Origin: Osmia lignaria lignaria
Taxonomy: Eukaryota > Arthropoda > Insecta > Hymenoptera > Megachilidae
Assembly: GCF_051020975.1 (NCBI RefSeq)
Contig: NC_135038.1
Coordinates: 4,648,001 to 4,712,000 of the forward strand
Length of the DNA: 64,000 bases
Direction of reading: 5' to 3'
Shown: positions 35,013 through 46,544 of the stretch, one piece after another
Position numbering within the stretch: position 1 is the first letter of the stretch
Layout: each line of letters starts with the position of its first letter
Program-made: the position numbers and the translations under genes
The notes under the pieces: generated by a model
The model's input: only the letters and a program-made list of their open reading frames with translations
Told to the model about the DNA's origin: nothing
The model's database searches: none

Positions 35013-36442
35013 CTACGCTGGCTGTTCAACATCCGGTAGATCTAAAATCTCTCCGACAAATTCAGCAACATTTGTATCCCTTTTAGCATGCTCCGTGATA
35101 AAATTAAGCGTCAATAATTGATTGTAATTTGGACGGGCAGTATAATCTTTCATTAGACTGAAAGAACGATGATTAATTAAAACAGAAACTACATAATTTT
35201 ATTAAATACACATAGCACTTACCATTTATTAATAAATTCTTCAAAGTTAGCAGAAAATTTACCAGCGGGTAACTTTGGTGCTTCGTCCTTTACAACCTGT
35301 TTCAATTGTTCAAAGGGTGTCCCCCAAGACTCGTAAGGAAACTTTCCCGTTGCTAATTCAACGAGAGATATACCTAATGACCAAACATCGGATCTGATGT
35401 CGTACTGTGAAGGGTTACCCGACGGGTCTATCCTTTCTGGCTGAAAAAAAGGTCACGATGGAGAATTTATTGAACAGATATGAACAACGAATCGTGTAAT
35501 TCATGTTATTAAATTACGTACAGCCATGTACGGTTTACAACCGGCATCGATTGTTTTAGCAACAGAATCTACGAGATAACCGGATATACCAAAATCGCAA
35601 ATTTTTACTTCCCCTTTACGATTAATTAAAATATTGCTAGGTTTTACGTCTCTATGGATCACTCGTAACTGTGAATACAGATAATGTAATGCGCTTACTA
35701 CCTGTAAAAATGATTCGAAATTATAATCGTAATTATTACTATAATAAACAACAAAGTAACTGTATTTTTACATACTGCAAAAGCAATTTTTCCTAAAATA
35801 TCTTCAGGAATGGCACGCCCGTGTTTATACACTTTTGTATAAAATTTATCCAGACTCATATCCATTACCTCCATACATATCCAAACATCTCCTTCTCTAA
35901 ATAATGCTCCATAAAATTGTACTGTATACTCACATGCTGAACTCCGCATAGAAATATCTAAATCCATAAGTAATCGCTTTTGTTCTTGTGTATTGACTGT
36001 TGCAGTTATTCTCTATGTGATAAATAAAATGCTAGTTTAAAATATACTTAAAGTGCATTAAGATTATATATGTATATGTAGAGTTATATACCCAACCTTA
36101 ACTGCCATAATAGTACCACTTTGCTTGTGTCTCATTTTATCTACAACACCATATGCACCCCTTCCAAGAATGCAAATAGTTTCTAAATCATCCGCTTCTA
36201 CTACAAATGTTTTGTCTCCTATGGTTATTGTAGTTCTTTTATCTAAATTTCTTGGTGGAGTGCTGTAATATAAAATTGATAAAGATATTAAATTCTGTTT
36301 CTACATATCAAATATTTTCAATGTACATTTATTACTTTGAATACTGGAATTCATTATATTTCAAATAAACTACATACACAGGCACAGGTACCTCTTCGGA
36401 AACCTGCAACTTTAAGTTTTTCCTTCCTCGGCGTAGAGCCAT
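35013..36442 (-). CDS. lic: Dual-specificity MAP kinase kinase 3/6 (licorne)
   Basis: Kinase that phosphorylates and activates p38 MAP kinases in stress and immune signalling. Exons 36442-36378, 36262-36097, 36012-35776, 35701-35522, 35440-35223 and 35157-35013 give 336 residues (human MAP2K6 334). Gly-loop LGRGAYGVV, ATP lysine K77 (IMAVK), catalytic HRDVKPSN with Asp174, DFG at 192-194, and activation-loop Ser202/Thr206 in DSVAKTIDAGC. MDLDISMR and FYGALFREGDVWICMEVMD are MKK3/6-specific, as opposed to MKK4/7. The donor at 36377 (GTATGT) was chosen over the earlier GTACCT because only it keeps the frame. The N-terminus (MALRRGRKNLKLQV) is a plausible p38 docking motif. Confidence 0.97.
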
Positions 36443-37063
36443 GATGCAATGAACACTTGATAAATATTATTAGGCCTGCAAACTTGGCAGTGCATACAAT
36501 TGAATATAATTCATATTCAAGTAAGCTATAATAAATACCGGACGCGTGTTCTGAAACAGAAAAAAGGAATATAATTTTAGACATTAAAGCAGTGTTAAAG
36601 AATTGAAGGTTATACAATACATTGATCAAAGAGAGATACATAAGAAACGATGAATAAAGTAAAATGTTTTTTCAAATAGATTTCTTTCATAATGCTACAA
36701 TAAGTAATTTATATAATACCTTCTTAACATGATATCTTACAACAATAACGAGAAAACTAAAACTTTGTTGCCCTTATATGAAGTTTTCAGTAAACTCAAA
36801 CAGTTGCTTGAAATTGGTCACAAATGCTGGTTAATTTTAAATTGAATTTAGACTTTCTACGCATTAAATCATTTTAAACACAGCATATTAAACTTTTGAT
36901 AAAATTTTATTAAAAGAATTTAATTAAATAATAACTAGTATAACTTGCTGTGTAGTAAAGTAACCATACAAAATATTTTTATATAAAATAATGCATTGAA
37001 AGATGAACTCTATTACTTGCTTGCTATATTCATATATTTTTGTTCACCGTGTATATGATTCGA
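36443..37063. other. Upstream spacer of the MAP2K gene
   Basis: Promoter side of the MAP kinase kinase gene, AT-rich. No coding or RNA feature seen before the repeat cluster. Confidence 0.4.
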
Positions 37064-37125
37064 TAGAAGCAGTGACTACAGATCCAGTAAGACTGGACAT
37101 GCCTTTGTTTTCAAGGTGCCTCGAG
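37064..37125 (-). repeat. Dispersed repeat tail, copy B (inverted)
   Basis: Read on the minus strand: CTTGAAAACAAAGGCATG, TCCAGTCTTACTGGATC, TGTAGTCACTG. The block order equals copies A and C. Confidence 0.6.
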
Positions 37126-37348
37126 AACGAACGCCATCTGCTCTATCCTAATAAAGAAATGTGCACAATGAGATTAGCTAGTCACTGCAAACAGCTTATT
37201 AGAACTGACGCTACCTTCTCGTTTAAATCGCTAGGTAAGACTGTTTATTTTTGTATCTTACAATTGGTTTACAAATTAAAAAGTTAATTATAATTTGAGT
37301 GTGAAATTAAATCTCCCGCCACAAGGGAAGGAGTTCTGGATTCGATTC

Positions 37349-37574
37349 TAGCGCCATCTATACGAAAACGGCGCAAACTACTCAACAACTTATCGATAGA
37401 TTTTCCGAGATAAGGGAACGCCTACGCCATCTAGCGAGAAGTCCGACTACCGTACGATAAGTCGGTAAGTTGCTTTCTCTACTTCCCGGCAGATGGCGCT
37501 AATGTTCCTCTATGTCGGTAAATCGATCGATAAGTTGTTAAATAGTTTCCGGCATTTTTGTATAGATGGCGCTA
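37349..37574. repeat. Imperfect palindromic element with AGATGGCGC motifs
   Basis: The left end TAGCGCCATCTATAC (37349) pairs with the right end GTATAGATGGCGCTA (37560-37574). The following AACAACTTATCGAT pairs with ATCGATAAGTTGTT. An inner pair, ACGCCATCTAGC and GGCAGATGGCGC, makes four motif copies in all. Length 226 bases, no coding capacity. A foldback MITE is the likely class. Confidence 0.7.
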
Positions 37575-37884
37575 CGATCGAAAAATGAGTGCGACACTCC
37601 TCCCTCCTTCGACGTCCAAAGCAGACTGACGCGCTTCAGCGCACAACGGTTTATTTATAGAGTCGCGTTCTCTCTTCTCTATTACGCATGCGCGCTCGGC
37701 TATCGTAATCTTAACATGTAGACTGCAACAGTACGAAATATTTCACATTTTTATACTAGGATAGAGCATATGGTGCTTGTTCTTTAATTAATCGTATTTG
37801 ATTTATGACGGTCTTCTTAAAATACAGATTTCCAAAAAAAAAAGAATAGAAGGGAGTCAAAACTGTGTCTTTTGGCTATCAATG

Positions 37885-38025
37885 GGAGGTGCGGTAAAAA
37901 AGGGACTGGTAAAACGGGCACGACATGCAGACCTAACTGTACCTGGGGGTGTCCGGAATCCCCAAAACCATGTCCCCTCGAAAACAGAGGCGTGTCCAAT
38001 CTTTTTGTATCTGTAGTCATTGGTA
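37885..38025 (+). repeat. Dispersed repeat, copy C
   Basis: Carries one GGGGTGTCCGGAATCCCC core (37946-37963) and then CCCCTCGAAAACAGAGGC, GTGTCCAATCTTTTTG and TATCTGTAGTCATT. Same family as 33598-33682 and 37064-37125. It includes CATGCAGACCTAACTGTACC upstream of the core, resembling the inter-core sequence of the array. Confidence 0.65.
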
Positions 38026-38231
38026 ATGGTAGAGGAAGTATTAGTATGGTCTCTCATTGAGTGAATGATGATGCTATGTTTATATAAATTTTGCTGCATA
38101 TTCTTTCAGCAGAAATGTCTTAAAAAATAAGTAAATATTATTCGTTTTACTTTTTAAAAAATTAGGATTAAAGATTTCTATGTTTAGTCAGAAATCCGAA
38201 CATATATATGTATATAAAAGTAACAAACAGG

Positions 38232-39532
38232 ATGCATTGCTTCAGAATGTTATGTTCCAAAACGGTATGTCTTTATATAAAATAACAATAATGTAACATA
38301 GCCTGACAATTATGTGCAATTATTTATTATTATGTTATGTTTATCATTCTTATTTTTAATAGAAATCTAAGTAGGTAGTATAGAAATATATGAACCCCTA
38401 TAGTATTAAAATATTTCAATTTGGTTACATGGTATATGTATGTATATATAAAAATTTTTTCATGTTTTTCAATAAAAGACACTATTGTCTGCAACACTGA
38501 AATATATCACCGACTATCAGCCTGTAATTAATTATGGCACCTTTCCAATAAGAAGACAGTTTCGTCAATATAGTGAAAATGTTCATGTAAAGGATGTAGC
38601 TACAGCAAAAAGACTACCCAACCCTGGGATATTTAAGAGGTTTCTGTTACGCTTTGCATTATATAAAAGGAAGTATGTAAGTATAATTATAGTTGAAAGA
38701 TTTTTGATGATTGAATATTTCTAAACTGCTTACATATATTTATTATATTTTAGCAATTAATGGCATTAGGTTATCATTTATATAATGATCTAGCTGAAAG
38801 AATCAATTATTCAGTATTTTTCAAAGGTATCTTTTTAATTTTAATTTATTATTCATATAATGTCAAGGAATTTACTAGTAATTGTATTCCTTTTTATTTT
38901 GTTAGATTTTAATATGCCAGATACTTTCTATTCCTGGTTTTTGATCACAGAATTACATGTTTGGATGTTAATGGTTCGTTTTATGGCTGAAGGTGCTTAT
39001 GGTAAAGTAGTTAGAAATAATATTGTTGATGCTATGTGGACTGATGTCATGGTCAGAGTAAATAAGCTTGGTGTAAGTAATTTAATTTAAAGTAAATTCA
39101 ACTAACTGAATTTTGCTAGAATTACTTATGTTACTGCAATTTTAATTTATATTATAAAAATTAATTATATTTTATTTTAGCACATTGCTGCAAATGTAAA
39201 AAGGAAACAGATAATAGAAATATCAGAACAGTTTAATGCTGCTTTGATTGGTTATGATGAAGGAATTATGTCAGATGACAAAGTATTAGCTGGTGCACTA
39301 TGGAGAAGATACTTCTGTTCAGAATGCAATGATCCAGAGCAGCTTGAGAAACTCTTAGTTTACGTAAGAAAACAGGTAATGATATAATAAATACTTTTGT
39401 ACTGTATTAAAATATATATATATAACGATTTAATTATTTCATTTTTAGATAAGTTTACTAGACCAGATTCCGTCAGAGGAAATTTTAACACAATCAAAAA
39501 TACAATGGATAGATTTAAGAAACACCAGATGA
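38232..39532 (+). CDS. Ubiquinol-cytochrome c reductase assembly factor 1 (UQCC1/CBP3)
   Basis: Mitochondrial chaperone that, with UQCC2, binds newly made cytochrome b and starts assembly of respiratory complex III. Exons 38232-38264, 38479-38676, 38754-38826, 38906-39072, 39181-39375 and 39449-39532 give 249 residues with all phases consistent. The ubiquinol-cytochrome c chaperone domain is recognisable: ALGYHLYNDLAERINYSVFF, FYSWFLITELHVWMLMVR, EGAYGKVVRNNIVDAMWTD and ALWRRYFC. The N-terminus (MHCFRMLCSKT) is basic and suits import. The downstream neighbour converges with only 131 bases between stop codons. Confidence 0.92.
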
Positions 39533-39663
39533 AACTTCTTATAAATTTGTAAATAGTAATTAGATAAAGTTCATATAATAAATATATTAGAGCTTATTTA
39601 GCAAACTTATTTTGTAATTAAATTGCAGTTAATTTGTTTAATATGCATTTTTTTTGATTGGTT

Positions 39664-42176
39664 TTAAACGCAGGGCCCTACACTTTCAGCGGCTACAATT
39701 ATTTTACATAAATATTGTTTCTTACAATTTAAGTCACAGCCTGCTTGTATTGACGGTTCCGCTTGTTTGAAAAAGTTTCTATAATTAAAAATTGGGTATT
39801 TAGATAAACTAAACTTAGTCTTTTATAATGTGATTTACATTTTAATTATCTTACCTGTAATACTTGTTTAAAAGTGTTTCATTTTTTGTTGCTGAAAAAA
39901 GCCAATTACTTAGAGATGTAGCAGATAAATCAAGAAGGCCATATTCCTTTTTGAAAGAATATGATTCATACCAATTCGGTCTTATATCAGTATACTTATT
40001 AGCCGAATTGAGATCATATATCCAGTTGTGGTAATCAATTACTGCCTATAAAAACAATTCTTATTATACACAAAAAAAAAATAATTAAGAATTTACAGGG
40101 TAAATATAAATATGTAAGTACTTATCAAATTTTTTCAGAGTTCGTTATATGATAAAAAGGAGATAACACTTACATAATTGCCACCATCTACTGTGTAAAC
40201 TTTATAATTTGGGTTCAATCTTGAATAAGTGGTAATACTACCACCATTCCAGGCAACATTTTTGTACATAGTATCGGAATTATAAAATACTACTAGTTCG
40301 TCGTTATGAGTATGTCCATTAAATTCAGCCTTAATTAAATGAGAAAATCTATAAATTATTTTTACATATTCCCGTTTCCATGAATTTAAACAACTGTTGC
40401 TGTTAGCAGGGATATGAGATAAAATGTGTACGAATTCTCCGTTTTTCTCTGCATTAAGAAGAGTGTCTGCAAGCCATTGCAATTGATTGGCAGGGTATTT
40501 TGGATCATACAAAAGCCACCTGAATAAAAAAATGCACGAGAAAAATAAAATTTGAAGAAGAAAATTATTTTGAACTTAGGTAATTACTTTTTTTCTATGT
40601 ATCATAGGTAGTATGATTCATTCTTTACATACCAATTATAAGAGTAGCATATATTACTATTTAAGGCTATAATCCTGAATCCCTTTTTAGGGGTGAAGGT
40701 ATAATATCCTCCTTGAAGGATAGTAGATCGCGCAGATTCTGGTAACCATTTATAATTAATCCATAAATCTGCCAATAATTCATACACCCAATTTGTAGTT
40801 AAATGATCTTCTGTGATATATTCTGGTGCAAATCTTTACATGAATCAGAAAAGTATCATTAAAATTACTTACTAAAATTTATATTAATTTTTATAATTAA
40901 CTTACTGATTTACAGGATGTGGTTCGTGGTTTCCAAAAATTGGATAGATCGGAATGTTTTTAAAAATAGCTTGAATTTTGTTATAGATTTTTTTCAGACT
41001 TTCTATATTTCCTTCTTTTGAAGTCTCCCATATTCCATGGTCTATTATATCACCAGTAAAATATATATAATCTATATCCTGAAAATTGAGGAAAATGTAA
41101 TTTGATGTAAGATTGAAATTGGTTACTGTTCAATTAATCGATACCTTATGAGTATCATTAATATGAGTCAAAGCATCGACAACGGCATGCCAAGGGGTGT
41201 CACAGGGTTCATAATCTCCCCAAAATCCAGCTAATGAATTCTTATTAGTTTCATTTCGACCTTTCCTACAGCAAACTGGTTCTCCACATTTTGCATTACT
41301 ATTTGGTTCATAAAGAGGATCATAATGAATGTCCGTTAGTTGCAAAATTTTTAATTTATTCGTTGTATAATTATCGGCAATTGCTGTGCGAGAATCGTTA
41401 TTTATATTAATGGTCCAGTCAAATTGGGGATCGTTTAAAGGACAAGATTTTGATTCTAAGACAACACCACAAATCGTATCAGCCGTCAAATTTGGTCTAG
41501 AATCCACTATGTACAAAATAATGGGCTGTAAAAGTAATAAAAATATTTGTAGATTCATATTGTACGTAATATACATGTACAAAATGTAAAATTAATAGTA
41601 CCAAATTTAGCGCGATGGCTCCTTCGCAAACTCTTTTCTTTTGAATATTCAGTAACACGCATAATGTAGTCACTTTCTTTTTAATCTTTTCTTCAGACAT
41701 GCCTTGTCGTCGAAATTCCATAAATGTTCCCACTATACTTGTACATGTTGTACAAATTGCAGCACCCTTGTCTGCTTTGAAAGTTCTCCAATCGGAGTTT
41801 TGAAGTTCCGTAGGAATTTTTAATAAATCTATCATCTCCTTGAACGCCTCCGTTTCCAGATTCTCTTTTGCCCATATTTCGATTTCATTTCCAAATAACG
41901 ATGCATTTATGTCTGGCAATTCATCAATTTGTTATTTATTTATTTCAGAAGATAAATTTGGAAATGAATCACAGTTTTTTAAACAATGATCTTGTTTTAC
42001 TTATCAACAGTAGGTATTTCAACGCGGGTAAGTATTTAAAATATGCCTAATTCTACTATTAATTAAGATATTCATTATTTGAAATCATTGTATTATTTTA
42101 GCATACCTTCTATCTTTTGATTAATGCCATTGACCGTCAACAGTAACACGCAAAATACAATACAATTAAACCACAT
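39664..42176 (-). CDS. Acid sphingomyelinase-like phosphodiesterase (SMPD1)
   Basis: Lysosomal or secreted enzyme that cleaves sphingomyelin to ceramide and phosphocholine. Exons 42176-42107, 41912-41602, 41525-41145, 41078-40906, 40833-40633, 40519-40174, 40045-39855 and 39778-39664 give 595 residues (human 631). Exon 1 encodes a signal peptide (MWFNCIVFCVLLLTVNG). A saposin-B domain with paired Cys (ICTTCTSIV, VTTLCVLLN, VCEGAI) follows, then a Pro-rich-poor linker and the metallophosphatase domain. Zinc ligands are visible in LTDIHYDPLY, FTGDIIDHG, FGNHEPHP, ILSHIPAN and FNGHTHND. The C-terminal Cys-rich tail (CDLNCKKQYLCKI) is also present. Several insect paralogues exist, so orthology to SMPD1 itself is family-level. 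Confidence 0.93.
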
Positions 42177-43535
42177 TATTGCTAGATTATCCACTCCCGT
42201 TGCGATTGATACTAATCCAACTTGCTGTACCAATCACGCTTTTATCTTCTTAGCTTGCTGCCTGATAAGTTTCGTAATTACTACCTTGAAAAGATTAATT
42301 TACAAAGATTTCAAAATGTCGATGACAAAGTATTGATAGTGTCGAAGATTAATTATAATTATCTGCAGTCAAAGAATACATCCAAACCCCCTTCGCCCTG
42401 GACGTGCCATGTTTAAACGTGTGATACATATTTGACAAACTAGTTTTCAAGATGTGTTTACAAATTTACTAATTTACAGTGAAGGAAACTTGTTTGTACC
42501 GGAAGAGATTAAGATACGGTCGGTTTTTGGGACGACCCAAAAGTTGACCCCATCGGATATCCCTCAATGTACCCTAATACTTTTTTATGCACAATATTTT
42601 AAAGAAAAAATCTCGGTTAAATTAAAGCCTAGATAAAGTTATTGTTTCATCTAGCAATCACTTAAGAATTGCTTCCCTTTGCGCAATATCTATCCGTATT
42701 GAAAAATTCAATCACCCGATTATTAATCGTAAAAGAAAGTAAATGTTTATCCGAGATATCCAAAGATAAATATCATGATCTGTTGCTTCTTCTATAGTTA
42801 TCTCAGCTTAGATTATTAAAGAAACACTTCTGTTTTCAAGTGCTTATTTCATCAAACTCTCCCCTTCTTCTACACACATTGGGCTGTGATTGAATTTATG
42901 TTAGTAATAAAATATGAAAAATAATCTTCATAAACTGGTATTAATAAATGAGAATATGTACAAATGTAATCGTTTACCTCTGTCACATTTACAAAAAGAA
43001 ACGACTGCAACTGCTTAGTCAAAAAGGTACTTTTACTTTGACTTAACAAAAGAAACTACAAAGTAGTTAGTCTGGCACAGTATTTGAATATTTTACCAAA
43101 CATTAACACACACAAGAAGTGAATGTTGATTATCCCCTTAGGTGCAAGAGCGATAAAATTAAGTGGGTCGTACATGTCCTGCAGGTTACAAGAGGATTAA
43201 CATATTTGTTGCTCAGCACGCGATATCGTGTGTCCTAATTGCTTGACAATAAAAGATTCCTTGTGTTTCTTTGATGATGTATATCTTTACTCAAAGAAAT
43301 CTCAATCAGTATCGTAAAAAATCTGCGATACCATTTATTCATTTTTCACTCTTTACGAAATCATGAGATAGCAGTTGATTTTATTTGTTTGCATTTCTTC
43401 ATTTAATCTTTTACTTTACCTAATTACAATTCTGTCCTTCTTAATTAAAATGTCCTATCTACCATCATTTTTTTCAAGATAGGTTTCAAGTGGAAGCGAA
43501 CGTAATTTTCATTACATTTTTATTAAAAATTTTTG
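42177..43535. other. Spacer between sphingomyelinase start and NMD3 stop
   Basis: AT-rich, with no supportable gene. It should contain the sphingomyelinase promoter and the NMD3 3' untranslated region. Confidence 0.45.
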
Positions 43536-45816
43536 TTATAAAACTTGCGGTATTTCAATATCATCAATCGCAAGATCATCAAGCATCTCCTCAAGAGTGA
43601 TCTGTGGGTAACTAAGATCGGATAATTCATTAGTATCCACTGGAATTATTTTCTTACGATCTCTGAAAATGTTTATATTTTGTCTCATTTCCGGATCCTC
43701 CTCGATATCTTCTAAAAATTCGTAGTAATCGCTAAAACAGAAGAAAAATTACATAATGTATTCTAATTTAACATTGTTACAATGAAGAATATTGTTTTAC
43801 ATACTTATCATCAGTAGCCATGCTGTTTTCATCCTGAACCATATGTTTCAATTTCCAAGCTCTCATTCTACGACGTGCTGCTCTGTCATTTGCGTAACTC
43901 TTCTTTATTAAAAGTACGTCTGGTACTAAGTCTTTATTTAGTAACTCGAAATTGTCGTCATTAATGTTACTTTCACTAAGAGCATACCTACAGACAAAAA
44001 TCGTTTCGTAACTCTCTAATGATAATGGCTTTAGTCATTCATTTGCTATCTTTTTACCCTAAAGCAGTGTCACCAGGCTTTAATATGTGACCAAGATGAG
44101 TACGCGTATGGATCGGATTATCGTTTATTCCTAAATCACAACTTCTAACCAGCCATACATCCGCAATGACATGCTATAAATAAAGAAAAAATATAATTTG
44201 ATTCCTATTACAAACAATGCAATAAATATTATTTACCTTGGTGGAAATACTTCCTTGTCCTGGAAAGAATCTTCTATCCTTAAATTTTATTGGTTCAATA
44301 TCCATCACTGTATATTCTACTAACTGTTTTGGATCACAAATACTATTGAAAGCATGTCTCCAATAAACTGTTGCATTTATTTCTGCAACTAAATTAAAAA
44401 GATTTTTATTTAACAAGTAAATTTTAAAGATTCAAAAACATTTGAATTTATACATACTTTGTCCAGTTGATGCATCAATTAAGTGCACGGAATTTGTAAC
44501 TTTGTATACTAAGCAAATGGAATTTATCCCTCCAAGTTGATGACTTAACTTCTTTGAAAGACATACTACACTATCTCTGGATATTGGAACTATCTCCACA
44601 CTGCAACAGAAATTAAAGACTAATGTAATAAACGAGAAGCAACATTTAATTGTAAATAAATTTGAATAAAAATATAATTATTAATACATATACGTTTTAC
44701 CTGTATGTAAATTTGTAATTGTATATATTGCTATGAATATCATGTGATATCAATTTTTTCGAATGATCATAACGGCACGGTATTACACTCGAAAGAAAGT
44801 CGACCATTTTTCGTGCTGCTGCTTCATTTGCAAAAAAGAAGTCTAACCCCTCTATAAAAATTTATAACGTTGCTTTATAATCATAATACAAATTTTACTT
44901 CCTTGATATTCTACAATTACTTAATTAATTACCATGAATAGGTTTTATACCCAATGTTTGTTCATGTGCCTTATACTTCAAAATTAATTGTTCCAAATAA
45001 TAAAATGTTTTCTTATTTATTGCTCGTTGTCGTACTTGAACCTATTGTAAATAAATTACAGAATAAAAAAATAATTTATTAACAAACTGTTTTATAAAAC
45101 TTACCAAAGCACGCCAATAATCTTTTGCTTCTGTTCTATGACAATCTTCGCACATTTGATGATTTACTGTAAATTCAACAATAAATACTTGTTGCAGCAC
45201 TGCACCACCCATTACCTCAGCCTGTACTGTTAATTTTATCTAAAAACATAACACAGTAATTAAATGATTTCTTTATAACAAAATAATTAAACAAAATATA
45301 CCTTTAATCTCATAGAATGTGGCTCTGTCCATACAAATCCAGCATCAATTAATTTCAAACGATTTAAACCCTTTAATTTTTTTAAACATAATGTTAATAA
45401 CTCTCTGGATTCTAAAGATGCATGAATCCATTCTGCAGGTGGTTGCAAATACCTGAAGAAAAATTTCAATTTAGAATAAAACAAAAGAAACATGACTAAA
45501 TATATTTTCTTTAATTAATATTACCTTTCACATCCCTTACAAAAATGTATTGTTGCTTGTTTTGGAACATTTTCTGTAATATCAACCTGAGTTCTTAAAC
45601 ATGCTACACAAGTGTTTGCTGGATTGGGTTCTATACCAATGCCACACATGCAACATAATCTATAAACAAAATAATATTATATATAAATTTAATAATATAA
45701 TGTATTGTAACATTAAATATTAACGCATTAGAACTTTGAATAAATTCTGAAATATTTAAGGTTACATTTACGTACACCATTGCTTCTTGCTGAATAGGTT
45801 CTTTCAACAGTTCCAT
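43536..45816 (-). CDS. Nmd3: 60S ribosomal export protein NMD3
   Basis: Adaptor that escorts pre-60S subunits through nuclear pores by way of Crm1. Exons 45659-45525, 45452-45302, 45239-45105, 45041-44933, 44851-44701, 44600-44458, 44388-44237, 44173-44058, 43987-43805 and 43731-43536 join cleanly. The N-terminal zinc-binding part has LCCMCGIGIEPNPANTC and FCKGCERYLQPP; central QMCEDCHRTEAKDYW and KTFYYLEQLILKYKAHEQ match human NMD3. The C-terminus is acidic with DYYEFLEDIEEDPE and a Leu-rich export-signal-like LEEMLDDLAIDDIEI. The first exon is unresolved: the ATG at 45816 (MELLKEPIQQEAMVY) and its donors are phase 0, while exon 2 needs two bases. Confidence 0.93.
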
Positions 45817-46544
45817 TATTTACAGTTAGTTTTATCAAATGCTTTGGAAATAGTTTAATTAAATACACTGGGATAAAATAAACAAAACTACGAGATTTAT
45901 ATTAAATCTTAGCCACGTGTGATCTATCATTAATTGCAGGTTAGAAATACAATACTTTGCAGTCAGTTGCAAAAGTTCTGAAAAATTCCTGGAGAGGTCA
46001 GTGTTATCTCTTCAGCTTTTATTGCTATTTACACAGAGAAATATCATATTAAAAATTTGTATACATAATCACCTGAAAGTAGATTACCTCAAAGTTATTT
46101 TGTATAAAATTATAAAACATAATAATTTGTAAATTTGTATATTTTCTTTAATAAATTAAATGTGTATTCTTTATGCAATGAATGAACGATTGAAAAGCTA
46201 ATTTTCTTTATTTCGAAAAATCACAGTAATTATCAGTTCATAACTCACATATTATACAAAATATTTAATACTACACAACTGAGTTAATTTGATGAAAGCA
46301 AACGTTGTTAATTGTAGTTTTTCACTTTAATTTGAAAGTTATTACATTTATATATTAATGTTTAAGTCAAACAATTAACAATACGAATACCTAAAACGAT
46401 ATAGGAAGTTTTTGAACTATTAATAAAAAACTTGACTCCTAATCAACAAATTATTAAGAAAACATTTTATGTAAATATTTTAGGAGTATGATAATTAAAT
46501 CTTCTAAAAAGTCTGCAGGCTAAAAAACTGTTCTTTTTAATACT
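45817..46544. other. Spacer between NMD3 start and FEM1B stop
   Basis: AT-rich; NMD3 promoter side and FEM1B 3' end. Nothing else recognised. Confidence 0.45.
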
